Below are positions 9,156 to 17,021 of a stretch of 64,000 nt of DNA, piece by piece. The notes beneath the pieces were generated by a model. It was given only the letters and a program-made list of their open reading frames with translations. It did no database searches and was not told the DNA's origin. The position numbers were made by a program, and so were the translations under genes. The DNA comes from Rhodovastum sp963709085. Lineage in GTDB: Bacteria > Pseudomonadota > Alphaproteobacteria > Acetobacterales > Acetobacteraceae. Where the stretch lies: assembly GCA_963709085.1 (NCBI GenBank), contig CAVPVB010000007.1:62001-126000 (forward strand), written 5' to 3'. The stretch's first letter is position 1. Each line of letters starts with the position of its first letter.

Positions 9156-9168
9156 CGCGGACGACGGA

Positions 9169-9531
9169 TCAGGCCTCCTGCAGCGCTGCCTTGCGGGAGG
9201 CCTGGTCGTCCTTCGGTGGCCCCTTCGCTGCGTCTTCACAGAACAGCCGGTACAGCGCCTCGATCATCACCGGCACCTCGGTGCCGTTGAGCGAGTAGTA
9301 AATGGTCTGTGACGCGCGCCGCGTACGCACCAGCGCGTAGCGCCGCAGCCGCGCCAGGTGCTGCGACAGCGCCGACTGCGACACCCCAATGCGCTCCTCA
9401 AGCTGCCCCACCGAACGTTCGCCGCGCAGCAATTCGCACAGGATCATCATGCGGGTCTCGTTGCTCATGGCCTTGAGCAGCTTCACCGCGCAGCGGGCGC
9501 TGTGCTGCATCTGGTCGATGTCGATCATCAC
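9169..9531 (-). CDS. ArsR-family repressor of the BigR/SqrR persulfide-sensor type
   Basis: A 120-residue winged-helix regulator (KAMSNETRMMILCELL, then helix-turn-helix VSQSALSQHLARLRRYALV). Cys32 in ILCELL and Cys98 in RLFCED match the two sensor cysteines of SqrR/BigR in context and in spacing (66 residues, as for Cys41/Cys107 of Rhodobacter SqrR). Those proteins form an intramolecular tetrasulfide with reactive sulfur species and release DNA. It lies convergent to the sulfur operon, 13 bases beyond its end, and divergent from a methyltransferase gene 122 bases away, so the latter's promoter and the dsr/sqr promoters are candidate targets. The start could be either of the first two Met codons. 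Sensor function is inferred from the cysteines and the neighbourhood. Confidence 0.82.
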   Translation of the reverse strand: MMIDIDQMQHSARCAVKLLKAMSNETRMMILCELLRGERSVGQLEERIGVSQSALSQHLARLRRYALVRTRRASQTIYYSLNGTEVPVMIEALYRLFCEDAAKGPPKDDQASRKAALQEA

Positions 9532-9653
9532 ACCTGGTCTATGGAAAAGGAGGTCACCGATCCGGCCCGGCTGGTCCTTGCGTTACTGATCTTGACGTGC
9601 GGAACGAGTGGGGTCAACAGAACCACAGAACCAAAAAGGATAAAACGTCACAT

Positions 9654-10270
9654 ATGAAACCGAACTCGCGCGCTGGAATGCGCGCTATGCCCGCGAGGAC
9701 TACTTGTTTGGAACTGTACCGAATCGATTCCTCGCCGCCCAGGCCCACGGGTTGCCGCCGCATGGCCGAGCGCTGTGCATCGCCGACGGCGAAGGCCGCA
9801 ACGGCGTGTGGCTGGCCGAGCAGGGACTCGCGGTGACCAGCGTCGAGTTCGCCCCCGCCGCGATCGCCAAGGCACGCTGCCTGGCCGACCAGCGCGGCGT
9901 TGCGGTCGAGATCGTGCAGGCCGACCTTGCGACCTGGGAGTGGGGCGCACCGCGGTTTGATGTCGTGGTCGGCGTGTTCTTCCAGTTTGCCGGCCCCGAT
10001 TTGCGGGCGACGATCTTCCGGCGGATGCAGGAGGTCCTGCTTCCCGGCGGGCTGCTGCTGATCGAGGGCTACACGCCCGCGCAACTTACGCACGCCACCG
10101 GCGGCCCGTCGCAGGTCGAGAATCTCTACACCGAATCGTTGCTGCGGGCGTCCTTCGCCACCATGGAAATCCTGCAGCTTGCCGAGTACCAGACCGAACT
10201 GGCGGAAGGTACCGACCATGTCGGGCTCTCGGCGGTGATCGATCTGGTGGCACGCAAGCCGGGACGCTAG
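9654..10270 (+). CDS. Class I SAM-dependent methyltransferase, with a -1 frameshift at the start
   Basis: About 206 residues. It is a Rossmann methyltransferase: ALCIADGEGRNGVWLAEQG is motif I, followed by VTSVEFAPAAIAKA. The conserved N-terminus WNARYAREDYLFGTVPNRFL lies upstream of any start codon in the same frame. The ATG at 9654, with AAAAAGGA about 14 bases before it, becomes in frame if one A is missing from the run at 9657-9659, giving M-K-T-E-L-A-R-W. Without that repair the gene would begin at the TTG at 9704 and lose this conserved region. It diverges from the sulfur-sensing repressor and meets the tauE-like gene tail to tail with a 4-base overlap. The substrate is unknown; thiol or sulfide methylation is only a suggestion from context. 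Confidence 0.7.
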
Positions 10271-11058
10271 CCGCCGATCAACCCGGTGCTGTGCGCCAGC
10301 ATGTACAGCGCGACCGACATCACGATGGCGCCGAACACACGGTTGAGCGCGAGGCGGTTGCACGCAAGGCGCCCGGCGCTGGCGACCCCGGCCGCACCGC
10401 CGGCAACGCCGCCGGCGATGAATATCACGGCGATGGTCCAGTCGATCAGGCCGGAAATGCCGTAGTTGACCGCGGTCGTGAAGCCGAAGGCGCCGACCGA
10501 GAGCAGCGACGATCCGATCGCCTCCAGCGTGGCGAGCCCGCAGATCAGCGTGAGCGCCGGCACGATCAGGAACCCTCCGCCAATGCCGAAGAACCCGGCC
10601 AGCAGCCCGGTGCCGAGCCCCGCGCCGGCGAAGCGGGCAGCAAGCGGCGGGGTCAGCCGGATCGGCCCGACGACGACGAAGCGCCGCGGCCTCTGCATCA
10701 GCGCGGCAATCACCATCATCAACAGGGCGAATAGGAGCAGCAGCCGCTGGCCGTCGAACGCCTTGCCCGCGCTCGAACCAGCGTAAGCGCCAAGCACGCC
10801 GCCGGCAGCGAACACCGCGGCCGGCCCCCAGCGCACATTGCCCGCGCGTGCGTGCGGGCCGAGATTGGCGAAGGCGTTCGCCGCCACCGCCAGGGCGCTG
10901 GTGCCAATGGCCATATGCGGATCGGGCATACCGACAACATATAGCAGCAGTGGCACGGCGAGCACCGATCCGCCGCCGCCGATCAACCCCAGCGAGAACC
11001 CGACCGCCCCGCCGCATATCAGGGCAAGCCCTCCCCGCGCGATGTCAATGGACTGCAT
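10267..11058 (-). CDS. TauE/SafE-family membrane permease (probable sulfite/organosulfur exporter)
   Basis: A 263-residue membrane protein with two homologous halves, each with a glycine-rich motif after the first helix: GLIGGGGSVLAVPLLLYVVG near residue 25 and GFFGIGGGFLIVPALTLI near residue 155. Also family-typical are AIGTSALAVAANA and AIGSSLLSV. About eight membrane helices are expected. TauE/SafE proteins export sulfite, sulfoacetate or thiosulfate; close to dsr genes a sulfite-export role is plausible but not shown. The stop overlaps the stop of the convergent methyltransferase. Confidence 0.82.
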   Translation of the reverse strand: MQSIDIARGGLALICGGAVGFSLGLIGGGGSVLAVPLLLYVVGMPDPHMAIGTSALAVAANAFANLGPHARAGNVRWGPAAVFAAGGVLGAYAGSSAGKAFDGQRLLLLFALLMMVIAALMQRPRRFVVVGPIRLTPPLAARFAGAGLGTGLLAGFFGIGGGFLIVPALTLICGLATLEAIGSSLLSVGAFGFTTAVNYGISGLIDWTIAVIFIAGGVAGGAAGVASAGRLACNRLALNRVFGAIVMSVALYMLAHSTGLIGG

Positions 11059-11845
11059 GGATGATGCCTTTCCGGAGCATTATCATTCGGTCGTGCGAAC
11101 GTACGATTATCGCGCGTGACCGGATAGACCGCTGCCGTGAAGCTCAGTGGGCGGGACCGAGCCGATCAACGGGACTCAGGCCCCCAGAAAACTGGACGGT
11201 CTCATCCGTACCAGAAGGCACTTTCGTCTGTTCGGGCCACCATCCCAAAGGCGTGTCACAAGCCTATGCCGACATCGGCCGTGCGCTTGCCGGTTTCAGA
11301 TTCGACTGGGTGCGAGGCAGTCTCTGCACGAGCAACTCCGAAGATCTCGCCAATCTGTTCGCCGCAATTATGGTACCGAAAGCGCTGCCATGTTTGCCGG
11401 CCTTGGTGCGCGACATTCGCTCTTCCGTGTCGAGCCATGGTCGGATGTCACGAAGCTGGTGAAGGGGCAGGGCATCGCGAGGTTCATATCCAAACCGAAC
11501 GCCGAACCGGCTTCAGACCCATGGACGCTTTGGCGGCAGTCAATTGCACCGGCCGGATGCCGGTCACAGTCAGGTGGTTGATTCAAATTTGCATAAAATC
11601 CTGGTCGATAAACGCGTTCCCTGAGATCGATGTGACCACCCATTATGCCTGTATCTGCGACCATTCGTGCGGAGTTTTCCACAATTCGCGCAACAAGCAG
11701 AGTCACATTTCGTTCCTTTAAAAAGAGATATACTCAATAAGGCTATGGGCACGAATCGTGTATATGGACAAGGGCAGTGCATTCCATCGTCGCCCAAGGG
11801 CGGGTATATTCCCGTACGCCTTGATTGTCGGGCATCCGCCGCCCG
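11059..11845. other. 787-bp stretch without a convincing gene; lower GC than its surroundings
   Basis: Open frames exist on both strands, the longest about 190 codons, but none shows a motif, signal peptide, ribosome site or family I recognise, and they overlap one another. A plus-strand frame around 11200-11450 reads protein-like (SGHHPKGVSQAYADIGRALA) but lacks a start and breaks off. The 3' part (about 11580-11770) is clearly more AT-rich than neighbouring DNA, with AAAATCC and TTTAAAAAGAGATATAC tracts. It lies between a sulfur-exporter gene and a toxin-antitoxin pair, so it may be eroded accessory DNA. Confidence 0.5.
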
Positions 11846-12205
11846 CTACGCCCCGTCATCATGCAAATGCGCCCGCTTATCCATCCGGTGCGGCAGCACC
11901 CGCAGGATAACGACCCCCGCGCCATCGGGGGCGGCCATGTAGTACAGCAGGTGCGCCGTGGTGCCGCGCCGTCCGGCCACGCTGTCCAGATGCAGCGATC
12001 GCACGCCGGGGCCGAGTTCCGTCCGGTCGTGGGAGCCGGCGTTGTCGGGGGTCTGGCCGGCCAGCATGGCCGCCCATTCGATCAAGGCCGCGGTGTTTCG
12101 CCGCTGCAGCGCGCCAAACCGTGTCGCCGTGGTTCGCAGCAGGGTGCGGATATCGTTCGCCGCTTCCGGCGTGAGGCGGTAGCGCCGCCTCTGGCCGGGG
12201 GTCAC
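11846..12205 (-). CDS. parE: ParE/RelE-type toxin
   Basis: A 119-residue protein with a ParE-like layout: YRLTPEAANDIRTLLRTTATRFG at the N-terminus, a central variable helix, the strand VRSLHLDSV, then AHLLYYMA and the final strand GVVILRVLPHRMD. ParE toxins inhibit DNA gyrase. It starts within the last four bases of the antitoxin gene (ATGA overlap), the usual antitoxin-first order. The catalytic class cannot be settled from sequence alone. Confidence 0.8.
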   Translation of the reverse strand: MTPGQRRRYRLTPEAANDIRTLLRTTATRFGALQRRNTAALIEWAAMLAGQTPDNAGSHDRTELGPGVRSLHLDSVAGRRGTTAHLLYYMAAPDGAGVVILRVLPHRMDKRAHLHDDGA

Positions 12206-12468
12206 CTTGCGTTATCCGCGGCTTCAAGCGTGTCCAGCAGATCGGTGACGCTCTGGTCCGACAGGCGTCCTTCCGCGGCTTGGCGCAGGCCGATGCTGAT
12301 TTCGCGCCGCAGCGCGGCCATCTTTTCCGCGCCTGCGGCTTTCTCGCGCCGGAGCAGTCGCAGCGCGTCGTGGATCACTTCCGATGCGGTGCCGTAATCC
12401 CCGCGGCTCACTTCGGCCTCGACGAAGGCGGCAAACTCGGCGTGCAAGCTGACATTCATCGCCGACAT
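12202..12468 (-). CDS. parD: ParD-type ribbon-helix-helix antitoxin
   Basis: An 88-residue protein. The N-terminal MNVSLHAEFAAFVEAEVSRG and YGTASEVIHDALRLLRR form the ribbon-helix-helix DNA-binding domain of ParD antitoxins; the C-terminal part is helical and acidic, as expected for the toxin-binding arm. I place the start at 12468 because AGGGGAAG lies a few bases upstream; an upstream TTG/ATG extension at 12504 adds no homology. The pair probably represses its own promoter. ParE follows directly. Confidence 0.82.
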   Translation of the reverse strand: MSAMNVSLHAEFAAFVEAEVSRGDYGTASEVIHDALRLLRREKAAGAEKMAALRREISIGLRQAAEGRLSDQSVTDLLDTLEAADNAR

Positions 12469-12554
12469 CCATGGCTTCCCCTGGCAATGCGCGACGTGCG
12501 CCACCAGTATGATCTTATCCGCCCTTGCAAAATTTTACAAAACCACCTTCGCCA

Positions 12555-12640
12555 AAAATGGGGTCCAGGGGCCTCCCGGCCGTCGCGCCAAAGGCGCGCT
12601 GCGCGCGGGGGCGGGTCCAGGGCAGGGTTCTGGCCTTAAT
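12555..12640. repeat. GC-rich palindromic intergenic repeat (GGGTCCAGGG family)
   Basis: Two copies of GGGTCCAGGG flank GC-rich inverted segments (GGCGCGC...GCGCGC). The second copy with its right arm (GCGGGTCCAGGGCAGGG-TTCTGGCCTTA, about 12609-12635) is a variant of the unit at 15293-15320 and 29201-29227. It lies between the divergent parD and leuA genes. Confidence 0.6.
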
Positions 12641-12685
12641 CTAACTGTGCTTGCATACGCTCCAGCTCGTCGCTACGTTCCGAGT

Positions 12686-12793
12686 ATGGTCCATGGCGCA
12701 CCCCGCACCGGCCGTCCCGCAAGCGCGTCCGCGCGTGGTCTGTTGTGCCTTTCGCTCGGCCTGCTCCTTCGACTTAGCCGCCCCTGGGCGTGA
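12686..12793 (+). CDS. Leucine-rich leader peptide of a leuA attenuator
   Basis: A 35-codon open frame begins with ATG at 12686 and ends with TGA at 12791-12793, 79 bases before leuA. Near its end eight of 14 codons specify leucine (GLLCLSLGLLLRLS), using CTG, TTG, CTT and CTC. A hairpin (12818-12835) follows, then leuA. This is the arrangement of amino-acid leader attenuators, in which ribosome stalling at leucine codons decides which RNA hairpin forms. I see no good ribosome site for the ATG, and leucine is a common residue in this GC-rich DNA, so the call is an inference from composition and position. Confidence 0.6.
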   Translation: MVHGAPRTGRPASASARGLLCLSLGLLLRLSRPWA

Positions 12794-12817
12794 TCTTCGG
12801 CTGCGTGCCGGTCACAG

Positions 12818-12835
12818 CTCAGGGGGACCCCTGAG
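12818..12835 (+). promoter_or_regulatory. Hairpin of the leuA leader (possible attenuator)
   Basis: A perfect 8-bp inverted repeat, CTCAGGGG/CCCCTGAG, with a 2-base loop, lies between the leucine-rich leader frame and leuA. It is not followed by a T-run, so it may be one of two alternative structures and not itself a complete terminator. CGCCCCTGGGCG at the leader stop could compete for pairing. Confidence 0.5.
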
Positions 12836-12872
12836 GTTAACGTCGTACATTCTCTACCAGGAGCGCCGACCG

Positions 12873-14447
12873 ATGACCATCAACCATCCCAGCTTCGGCA
12901 AGCTGGACGACAGCCGGGTTATCATTTTCGACACCACCCTGCGCGACGGCGAGCAGTCGCCCGGGTTCTCCATGAATCTGGCCGAAAAGCTGCGCATGGC
13001 GGAGGCGCTGGCAGAACTGGGCGTGGACGTGATCGAGGCCGGCTTCCCGATCGCCTCGCCCGGCGATTTTGAGGCCGTGCAGACGATTGCCCGGACGGTG
13101 AAGGGGCCGGTGATCTGCGGCCTGGCCCGTTCCGGCCGGGCCGACGTGATCCGCGCCGGCGAGGCGGTGGCGCCGGCCGAGCGCAAACGCATCCACACCT
13201 TCATCAGCACCAGCGCGCTGCACATGAAATACAAGCTGCGCATGGAGCCGGAGGCGGTGCTGCAGGCGGTGACCGAAAGTGTCACCCTGGCCCGCCAGTA
13301 CACCGACGACGTGGAATGGTCGGCCGAGGATGGCAGCCGCACCGACCCCGATTTCCTGTGCCGCTGCACCGAGGCCGCGATTGCCGCGGGGGCCACCACC
13401 ATCAACATCCCCGACACGGTCGGCTATGCGCTACCCGAGGACATCGCCCGCATCTTCACCATGCTGCGCGAGCGCGTGCCGGGGGCGGAGCGGGTGATCT
13501 TCTCGGCGCATAACCACAACGATCTGGGCCTGGGGGTGGCCAACACCATCGCCGCGGTGCGGGCGGGGGTGCGACAGATTGAGTGCACCATCAACGGCAT
13601 CGGCGAACGGGCCGGCAACGCGGCGCTGGAGGAGATCGTCATGGCGCTGCGCACCCGCCCGGATGCGGTGCCGTGCAGGCCGAACATCGTGACGGAAAAA
13701 ATCCTGAAGACGTCGCGGCTGCTGTCCACTATCACCGGCTTCGACGTGCAGCCCAACAAGGCGATCGTCGGCCGCAACGCGTTCGCGCATGAAAGCGGCA
13801 TACATCAGGATGGCGTGCTGAAGAACGCCGCCACCTACGAAATCATGACGCCGGAAAGCGTCGGCTGGACCAAGTCAAATCTGGTGATGGGCAAGCATTC
13901 CGGCCGCGCCGCCTTCCGCGACAAGCTGCGCGCCCTGGGCTATGGCGAGATCGGCGACAACCAGCTGAACGACGCGTTCCGCCGCTTCAAGGACCTGGCC
14001 GACCGCAAGAAGATTGTCTACGACGAGGACATCTCTGCTCTGGTCGATGACGAGGTGATGCGCGACCATACCCGCATCCGGTTTGTTTCGCTGGACGTGC
14101 ACGCGGGCAGCCGGACAAAGCCGACCGCGGAGCTGGAGCTGGAAATCGACGGCACGGTGCATAGCACCAAGGCGGCCGGCGACGGCCCGGTGGACGCCAC
14201 CTTCATCGCCATCCGCCAGTTGTTCCCGCATGAGGCCACCCTGCGGCTGTATTCCGTCGGCGCGGTCACCGAAGGCACCGACGCCCAGGCGAAGGTGACG
14301 GTGCGGCTGGAGGAAGATGGCAAGCTGGTGGACGGGCAGGGGGCGGATACCGACACCATCGTCGCCTCGGCCCGCGCCTATGTGCATGCGCTGAACAAGC
14401 TGCTGGTCAAGCGCGCCCGGACGGAACCCGAGGCGCTGTCGGCGTAA
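12873..14447 (+). CDS. leuA: 2-isopropylmalate synthase
   Basis: A 524-residue enzyme that condenses acetyl-CoA with 2-oxoisovalerate, the first step of leucine synthesis. The TIM-barrel begins with IIFDTTLRDGEQSPGFSMN; the metal site is HNHNDLGLGVAN about residue 214, and NGIGERAGNAALEE follows. The last 130 residues form the LeuA regulatory (leucine-binding) domain, so feedback inhibition is expected. The ATG at 12873 follows CCAGGAGC; an in-frame extension upstream to 12651 would read through the leader region and is not conserved. The leader peptide and hairpin upstream suggest attenuation. Confidence 0.95.
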   Translation: MTINHPSFGKLDDSRVIIFDTTLRDGEQSPGFSMNLAEKLRMAEALAELGVDVIEAGFPIASPGDFEAVQTIARTVKGPVICGLARSGRADVIRAGEAVAPAERKRIHTFISTSALHMKYKLRMEPEAVLQAVTESVTLARQYTDDVEWSAEDGSRTDPDFLCRCTEAAIAAGATTINIPDTVGYALPEDIARIFTMLRERVPGAERVIFSAHNHNDLGLGVANTIAAVRAGVRQIECTINGIGERAGNAALEEIVMALRTRPDAVPCRPNIVTEKILKTSRLLSTITGFDVQPNKAIVGRNAFAHESGIHQDGVLKNAATYEIMTPESVGWTKSNLVMGKHSGRAAFRDKLRALGYGEIGDNQLNDAFRRFKDLADRKKIVYDEDISALVDDEVMRDHTRIRFVSLDVHAGSRTKPTAELELEIDGTVHSTKAAGDGPVDATFIAIRQLFPHEATLRLYSVGAVTEGTDAQAKVTVRLEEDGKLVDGQGADTDTIVASARAYVHALNKLLVKRARTEPEALSA

Positions 14448-14464
14448 CGCGGAAGCCGGGCGCC

Positions 14465-15232
14465 ATGGTGTGGGACCCCGCCATCTACCTGCACTATGCC
14501 GACGAGCGGCTGCGCCCGGCGCTCGATCTGCTGGCGCGCGTGCCGCTCGACCACCCGGCGCAGGTGGTCGATCTGGGTTGCGGTGCCGGCAACGTCACCG
14601 CCCTGCTCAAGCGCCGCTTTCCCACGGCGTGCGTCACCGGCATCGACGGCTCGGCGCCGATGCTGGCCCGCGCGCGGCAGGCCGCGCCGGACTGCATTTT
14701 CGCCCAGGCCGACATCGCCGCCTGGGCGCCGGTGCAGAAGCCGGACCTGCTGTATTCCAACGCCGCGCTGCACTGGCTGGGCGGCCACGACGTGTTGTTC
14801 CCGCGCCTGCTCGGCACGCTGGCACCGGGCGGGGTGCTGGCGGTGCAGATGCCGTGCATGCACGACGCGCCGATCCGTGCGCGGCAGGCCGAGGTGGCCG
14901 CGCACGGCCCCTGGGCGACGTTGCTCGCCGGTGTCGGCTCGGCGCCGCCGGTGCTGCCGCCGGAAGCCTACTGGGATTTGTTGCGCCCGCACTGCGCCGC
15001 GCTCGATTTGTGGGAGACCACCTATCTGCACGCGCTGCAGGGCGAGGATGCGGTGGTGCAATGGGCCATGGGCACCAGCCTGCGCCCGTTCCTGGCCCCA
15101 CTGCCGGCCGATTTGCGGGAGGGTTTTCTCCACGCCTACCGGGAAGCGCTGGCCCCGGCCTATCCGCGCCGGCCGGACGGCACGACGCTGCTGCCGTTCC
15201 AACGGCTGTTCATGCTGGCGACCGCCCTGTAA
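14465..15232 (+). CDS. tam: Trans-aconitate 2-methyltransferase
   Basis: A 255-residue SAM methyltransferase. WDPAIYLHYADERLRPALDLLARV at the N-terminus and VVDLGCGAGNVTALLKRRFP (motif I) match Tam, as do DLLYSNAALHWLGGHD in the middle and MGTSLRPFLAPLP near the end. Tam methylates trans-aconitate, an inhibitor of aconitase. The ATG lies 17 bases after leuA, so the two may be cotranscribed. It ends just before a palindromic repeat shared with the convergent murJ. Confidence 0.85.
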   Translation: MVWDPAIYLHYADERLRPALDLLARVPLDHPAQVVDLGCGAGNVTALLKRRFPTACVTGIDGSAPMLARARQAAPDCIFAQADIAAWAPVQKPDLLYSNAALHWLGGHDVLFPRLLGTLAPGGVLAVQMPCMHDAPIRARQAEVAAHGPWATLLAGVGSAPPVLPPEAYWDLLRPHCAALDLWETTYLHALQGEDAVVQWAMGTSLRPFLAPLPADLREGFLHAYREALAPAYPRRPDGTTLLPFQRLFMLATAL

Positions 15233-15270
15233 CTGCCGCCGAGGCCGGTTGATTTCTTCAAGAATGGGGG

Positions 15271-15320
15271 CAAGGGGGCCACTGCCCCCTTGCGGGTCCA
15301 GGGCAGAGCCCTGGCCTTGC
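15271..15320. terminator. Paired hairpins between convergent tam and murJ (palindromic repeat family)
   Basis: Hairpin 1 is CAAGGGGGC/GCCCCCTTG at 15271-15292. Hairpin 2 is CCAGGGC-AGA-GCCCTGG at 15298-15314, followed by CCTTGCCTTTT. The unit GCGGGTCCAGGGCAGAGCCC recurs at 29200 and, slightly changed, at 12609. Its place between two convergent genes fits a bidirectional terminator. Confidence 0.65.
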
Positions 15321-15330
15321 CTTTTCGCCC

Positions 15331-16893
15331 CTACAGGGCAGCGCCCCGGATCTTCCGACGCCGGCGCACCATGGCAACCGCCTCGCGGATATCAAACCCG
15401 CCGAGAAGCTGCCCGGCCAAGCCGTAAGCCGCCAACCCCGACGCGACCAGCAGCGTCAGCGCCGCCCAGCGCAGCCCCGGCGAGGAGCCGATGGCGGCGA
15501 ACACCGTCGCCTGCACGGCCCACAGCACGGCGCACATCGCCACGCCCGCCCCCAGCATGCGCGGCACCCGCCGGCGCAGGTCACGATCCGCCACCAGGTG
15601 CCCGCGCCGGTACAGTAGCCAGGCCAGCAGCCCCACGTTGAACCAGGCGGCGATCGAGGAGGCCAGCGGCGGTCCCATGTGCTGCAGCGGCACCATGAGG
15701 GCAAAATTCAGCCCCAGGTTCAGCAACACCGCCGCGGTGCCGGTCCATACCGGGGCGCGGGTGTCGCCGCGCGCGAAGAAGGCCGGAACCAGCACCTTGA
15801 CGAGGACAAACGCCGGCAATCCCACCGCGTAGGCGGCGAGCGACTGCGCCGAGCGGACCGCGTCGCCCTCGGAAAAAGCGCCGCGGCCGAACAGGACGGA
15901 AATGATCGGCAGCGCCGACACCAGCAGCGCCAGCGCCGCCGGCAAGGTGAGCATGAGGGCGAATTCGATCGCCCGGTTCAGCGTGCCCACCGCCTGCCGG
16001 GGCTCGCTGCCGTTCACCTCGCGCGACAGGGTGGGCAGCAGCGCGGTGCCCACCGCCGCGCCGATGACGCCCAGCGGCAGCTGGTTGATCCGGTCGGCGT
16101 AGTAGATGACCGAGACGGTGCCCGCCGGCAGCAGGCCGGCAATGAAGGCATCCACCGCGAGGTTAAGCTGGATCACGCCGGAGCCCAGCAGCCCCGGCGC
16201 CATGCGCTTGAACAGCGTGCGCATCTGCGGCGTCAGGCGCGGCCGGGGGATATGCAGGCGCATGCCGGCCCGGCTGACCGCCCAGTAGAGCAGCAGAATC
16301 TGGGCGACGCCGGAGACGCTCACCCCCCATGCCGCGGCATGCCCGACCGTGGGCACGATGCCGGGCAGCGTCAGCATGAAGGCGATCGAGACCGCGTTGT
16401 AGATCAGCGGTGCCGCGGCGGCGGCGGCGAAGCGATCGAGCCCGTTCAGCACCCCCGAGAGCAGCGCGGTCAGGCAGATCAGCGGCATGTAAGGAAAGGT
16501 GATCCGCCCAAGTTCCACGGTCAGGGCGAACTTGGCCGGGTCGTCGGTGAAACCGAGCGCGTACAGCCCCATCAGCTCGGGCATGAAGATTTCGGCGAGC
16601 ACGGTCAGGCCGAACAGCCAGAACGCCATGACGGCGATCGCCTGCTCGGCGAAGCGGCGGGCGGCCTCCGGGCCTTCGGTGGTGAGCAGGCCGGCGAAGC
16701 CGGGGACGAAGGCGGCGTTGAAGGCGCCCTCGCCGAACAGCCGGCGGAACAGGTTGGGCAGCCGGTTGGCGAGAAAAAAAGCATCCGCGATCGGACCCGC
16801 CCCGAGCAGGGCGGCGATCAGGATGTCCCGGGCAAAACCCAGGATGCGGCTGGCCATGGTCCAGCCGCCGACGGTGAGAATGCCGCGGAGCAT
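15331..16893 (-). CDS. murJ: Lipid II flippase MurJ (MviN)
   Basis: A 520-residue polytopic membrane protein that moves the peptidoglycan precursor lipid II across the inner membrane. GGWTMASRILGFARDILIAALLG, then DAFFLANRLPNLFRRLFGEG and FNAAFVPGF, is the conserved MurJ N-terminus; about 14 helices are expected. The length is normal for the family. It is convergent with tam and is preceded on the same strand by a small secreted-protein gene. Confidence 0.93.
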   Translation of the reverse strand: MLRGILTVGGWTMASRILGFARDILIAALLGAGPIADAFFLANRLPNLFRRLFGEGAFNAAFVPGFAGLLTTEGPEAARRFAEQAIAVMAFWLFGLTVLAEIFMPELMGLYALGFTDDPAKFALTVELGRITFPYMPLICLTALLSGVLNGLDRFAAAAAAPLIYNAVSIAFMLTLPGIVPTVGHAAAWGVSVSGVAQILLLYWAVSRAGMRLHIPRPRLTPQMRTLFKRMAPGLLGSGVIQLNLAVDAFIAGLLPAGTVSVIYYADRINQLPLGVIGAAVGTALLPTLSREVNGSEPRQAVGTLNRAIEFALMLTLPAALALLVSALPIISVLFGRGAFSEGDAVRSAQSLAAYAVGLPAFVLVKVLVPAFFARGDTRAPVWTGTAAVLLNLGLNFALMVPLQHMGPPLASSIAAWFNVGLLAWLLYRRGHLVADRDLRRRVPRMLGAGVAMCAVLWAVQATVFAAIGSSPGLRWAALTLLVASGLAAYGLAGQLLGGFDIREAVAMVRRRRKIRGAAL

Positions 16894-16946
16894 CGGGCTG
16901 CTTAGCCCAGGTGAAGCTGCTCCACCATCACAGAGTGCGCAGACGC

Positions 16947-16972
16947 GGCCGGCGGAGGTTCCGCCGCCGGCC
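16947..16972. terminator. GC-rich hairpin between the small secreted protein gene and murJ
   Basis: The arms GGCCGGCGGAGG and CCGCCGCCGGCC pair over 12 bases with one mismatch and a TT loop. GTTTC follows on the plus strand, but there is no T-run on the minus strand, where the nearby genes are read. It could weaken read-through from the upstream minus-strand gene into murJ. Confidence 0.4.
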
Positions 16973-17021
16973 GTTTCGGCTCAGGGTTGACGGTTCAGTC
17001 GTCCTTGCCGGCGGAGGCGGT

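Noticed and set aside
9614..11017. 467-codon minus-strand frame across the methyltransferase and TauE/SafE region
   Set aside because: Arg/Gly-rich shadow; the TauE/SafE frame and the methyltransferase explain the same bases with recognisable motifs.
12651..12872. N-terminal extension of leuA
   Set aside because: The added 74 residues cover the leader region, are not part of the family, and a good ribosome site precedes the ATG at 12873.
15679..16905. 408-codon plus-strand frame opposite murJ
   Set aside because: Composition typical of an antisense shadow; murJ is intact and conserved on the other strand.
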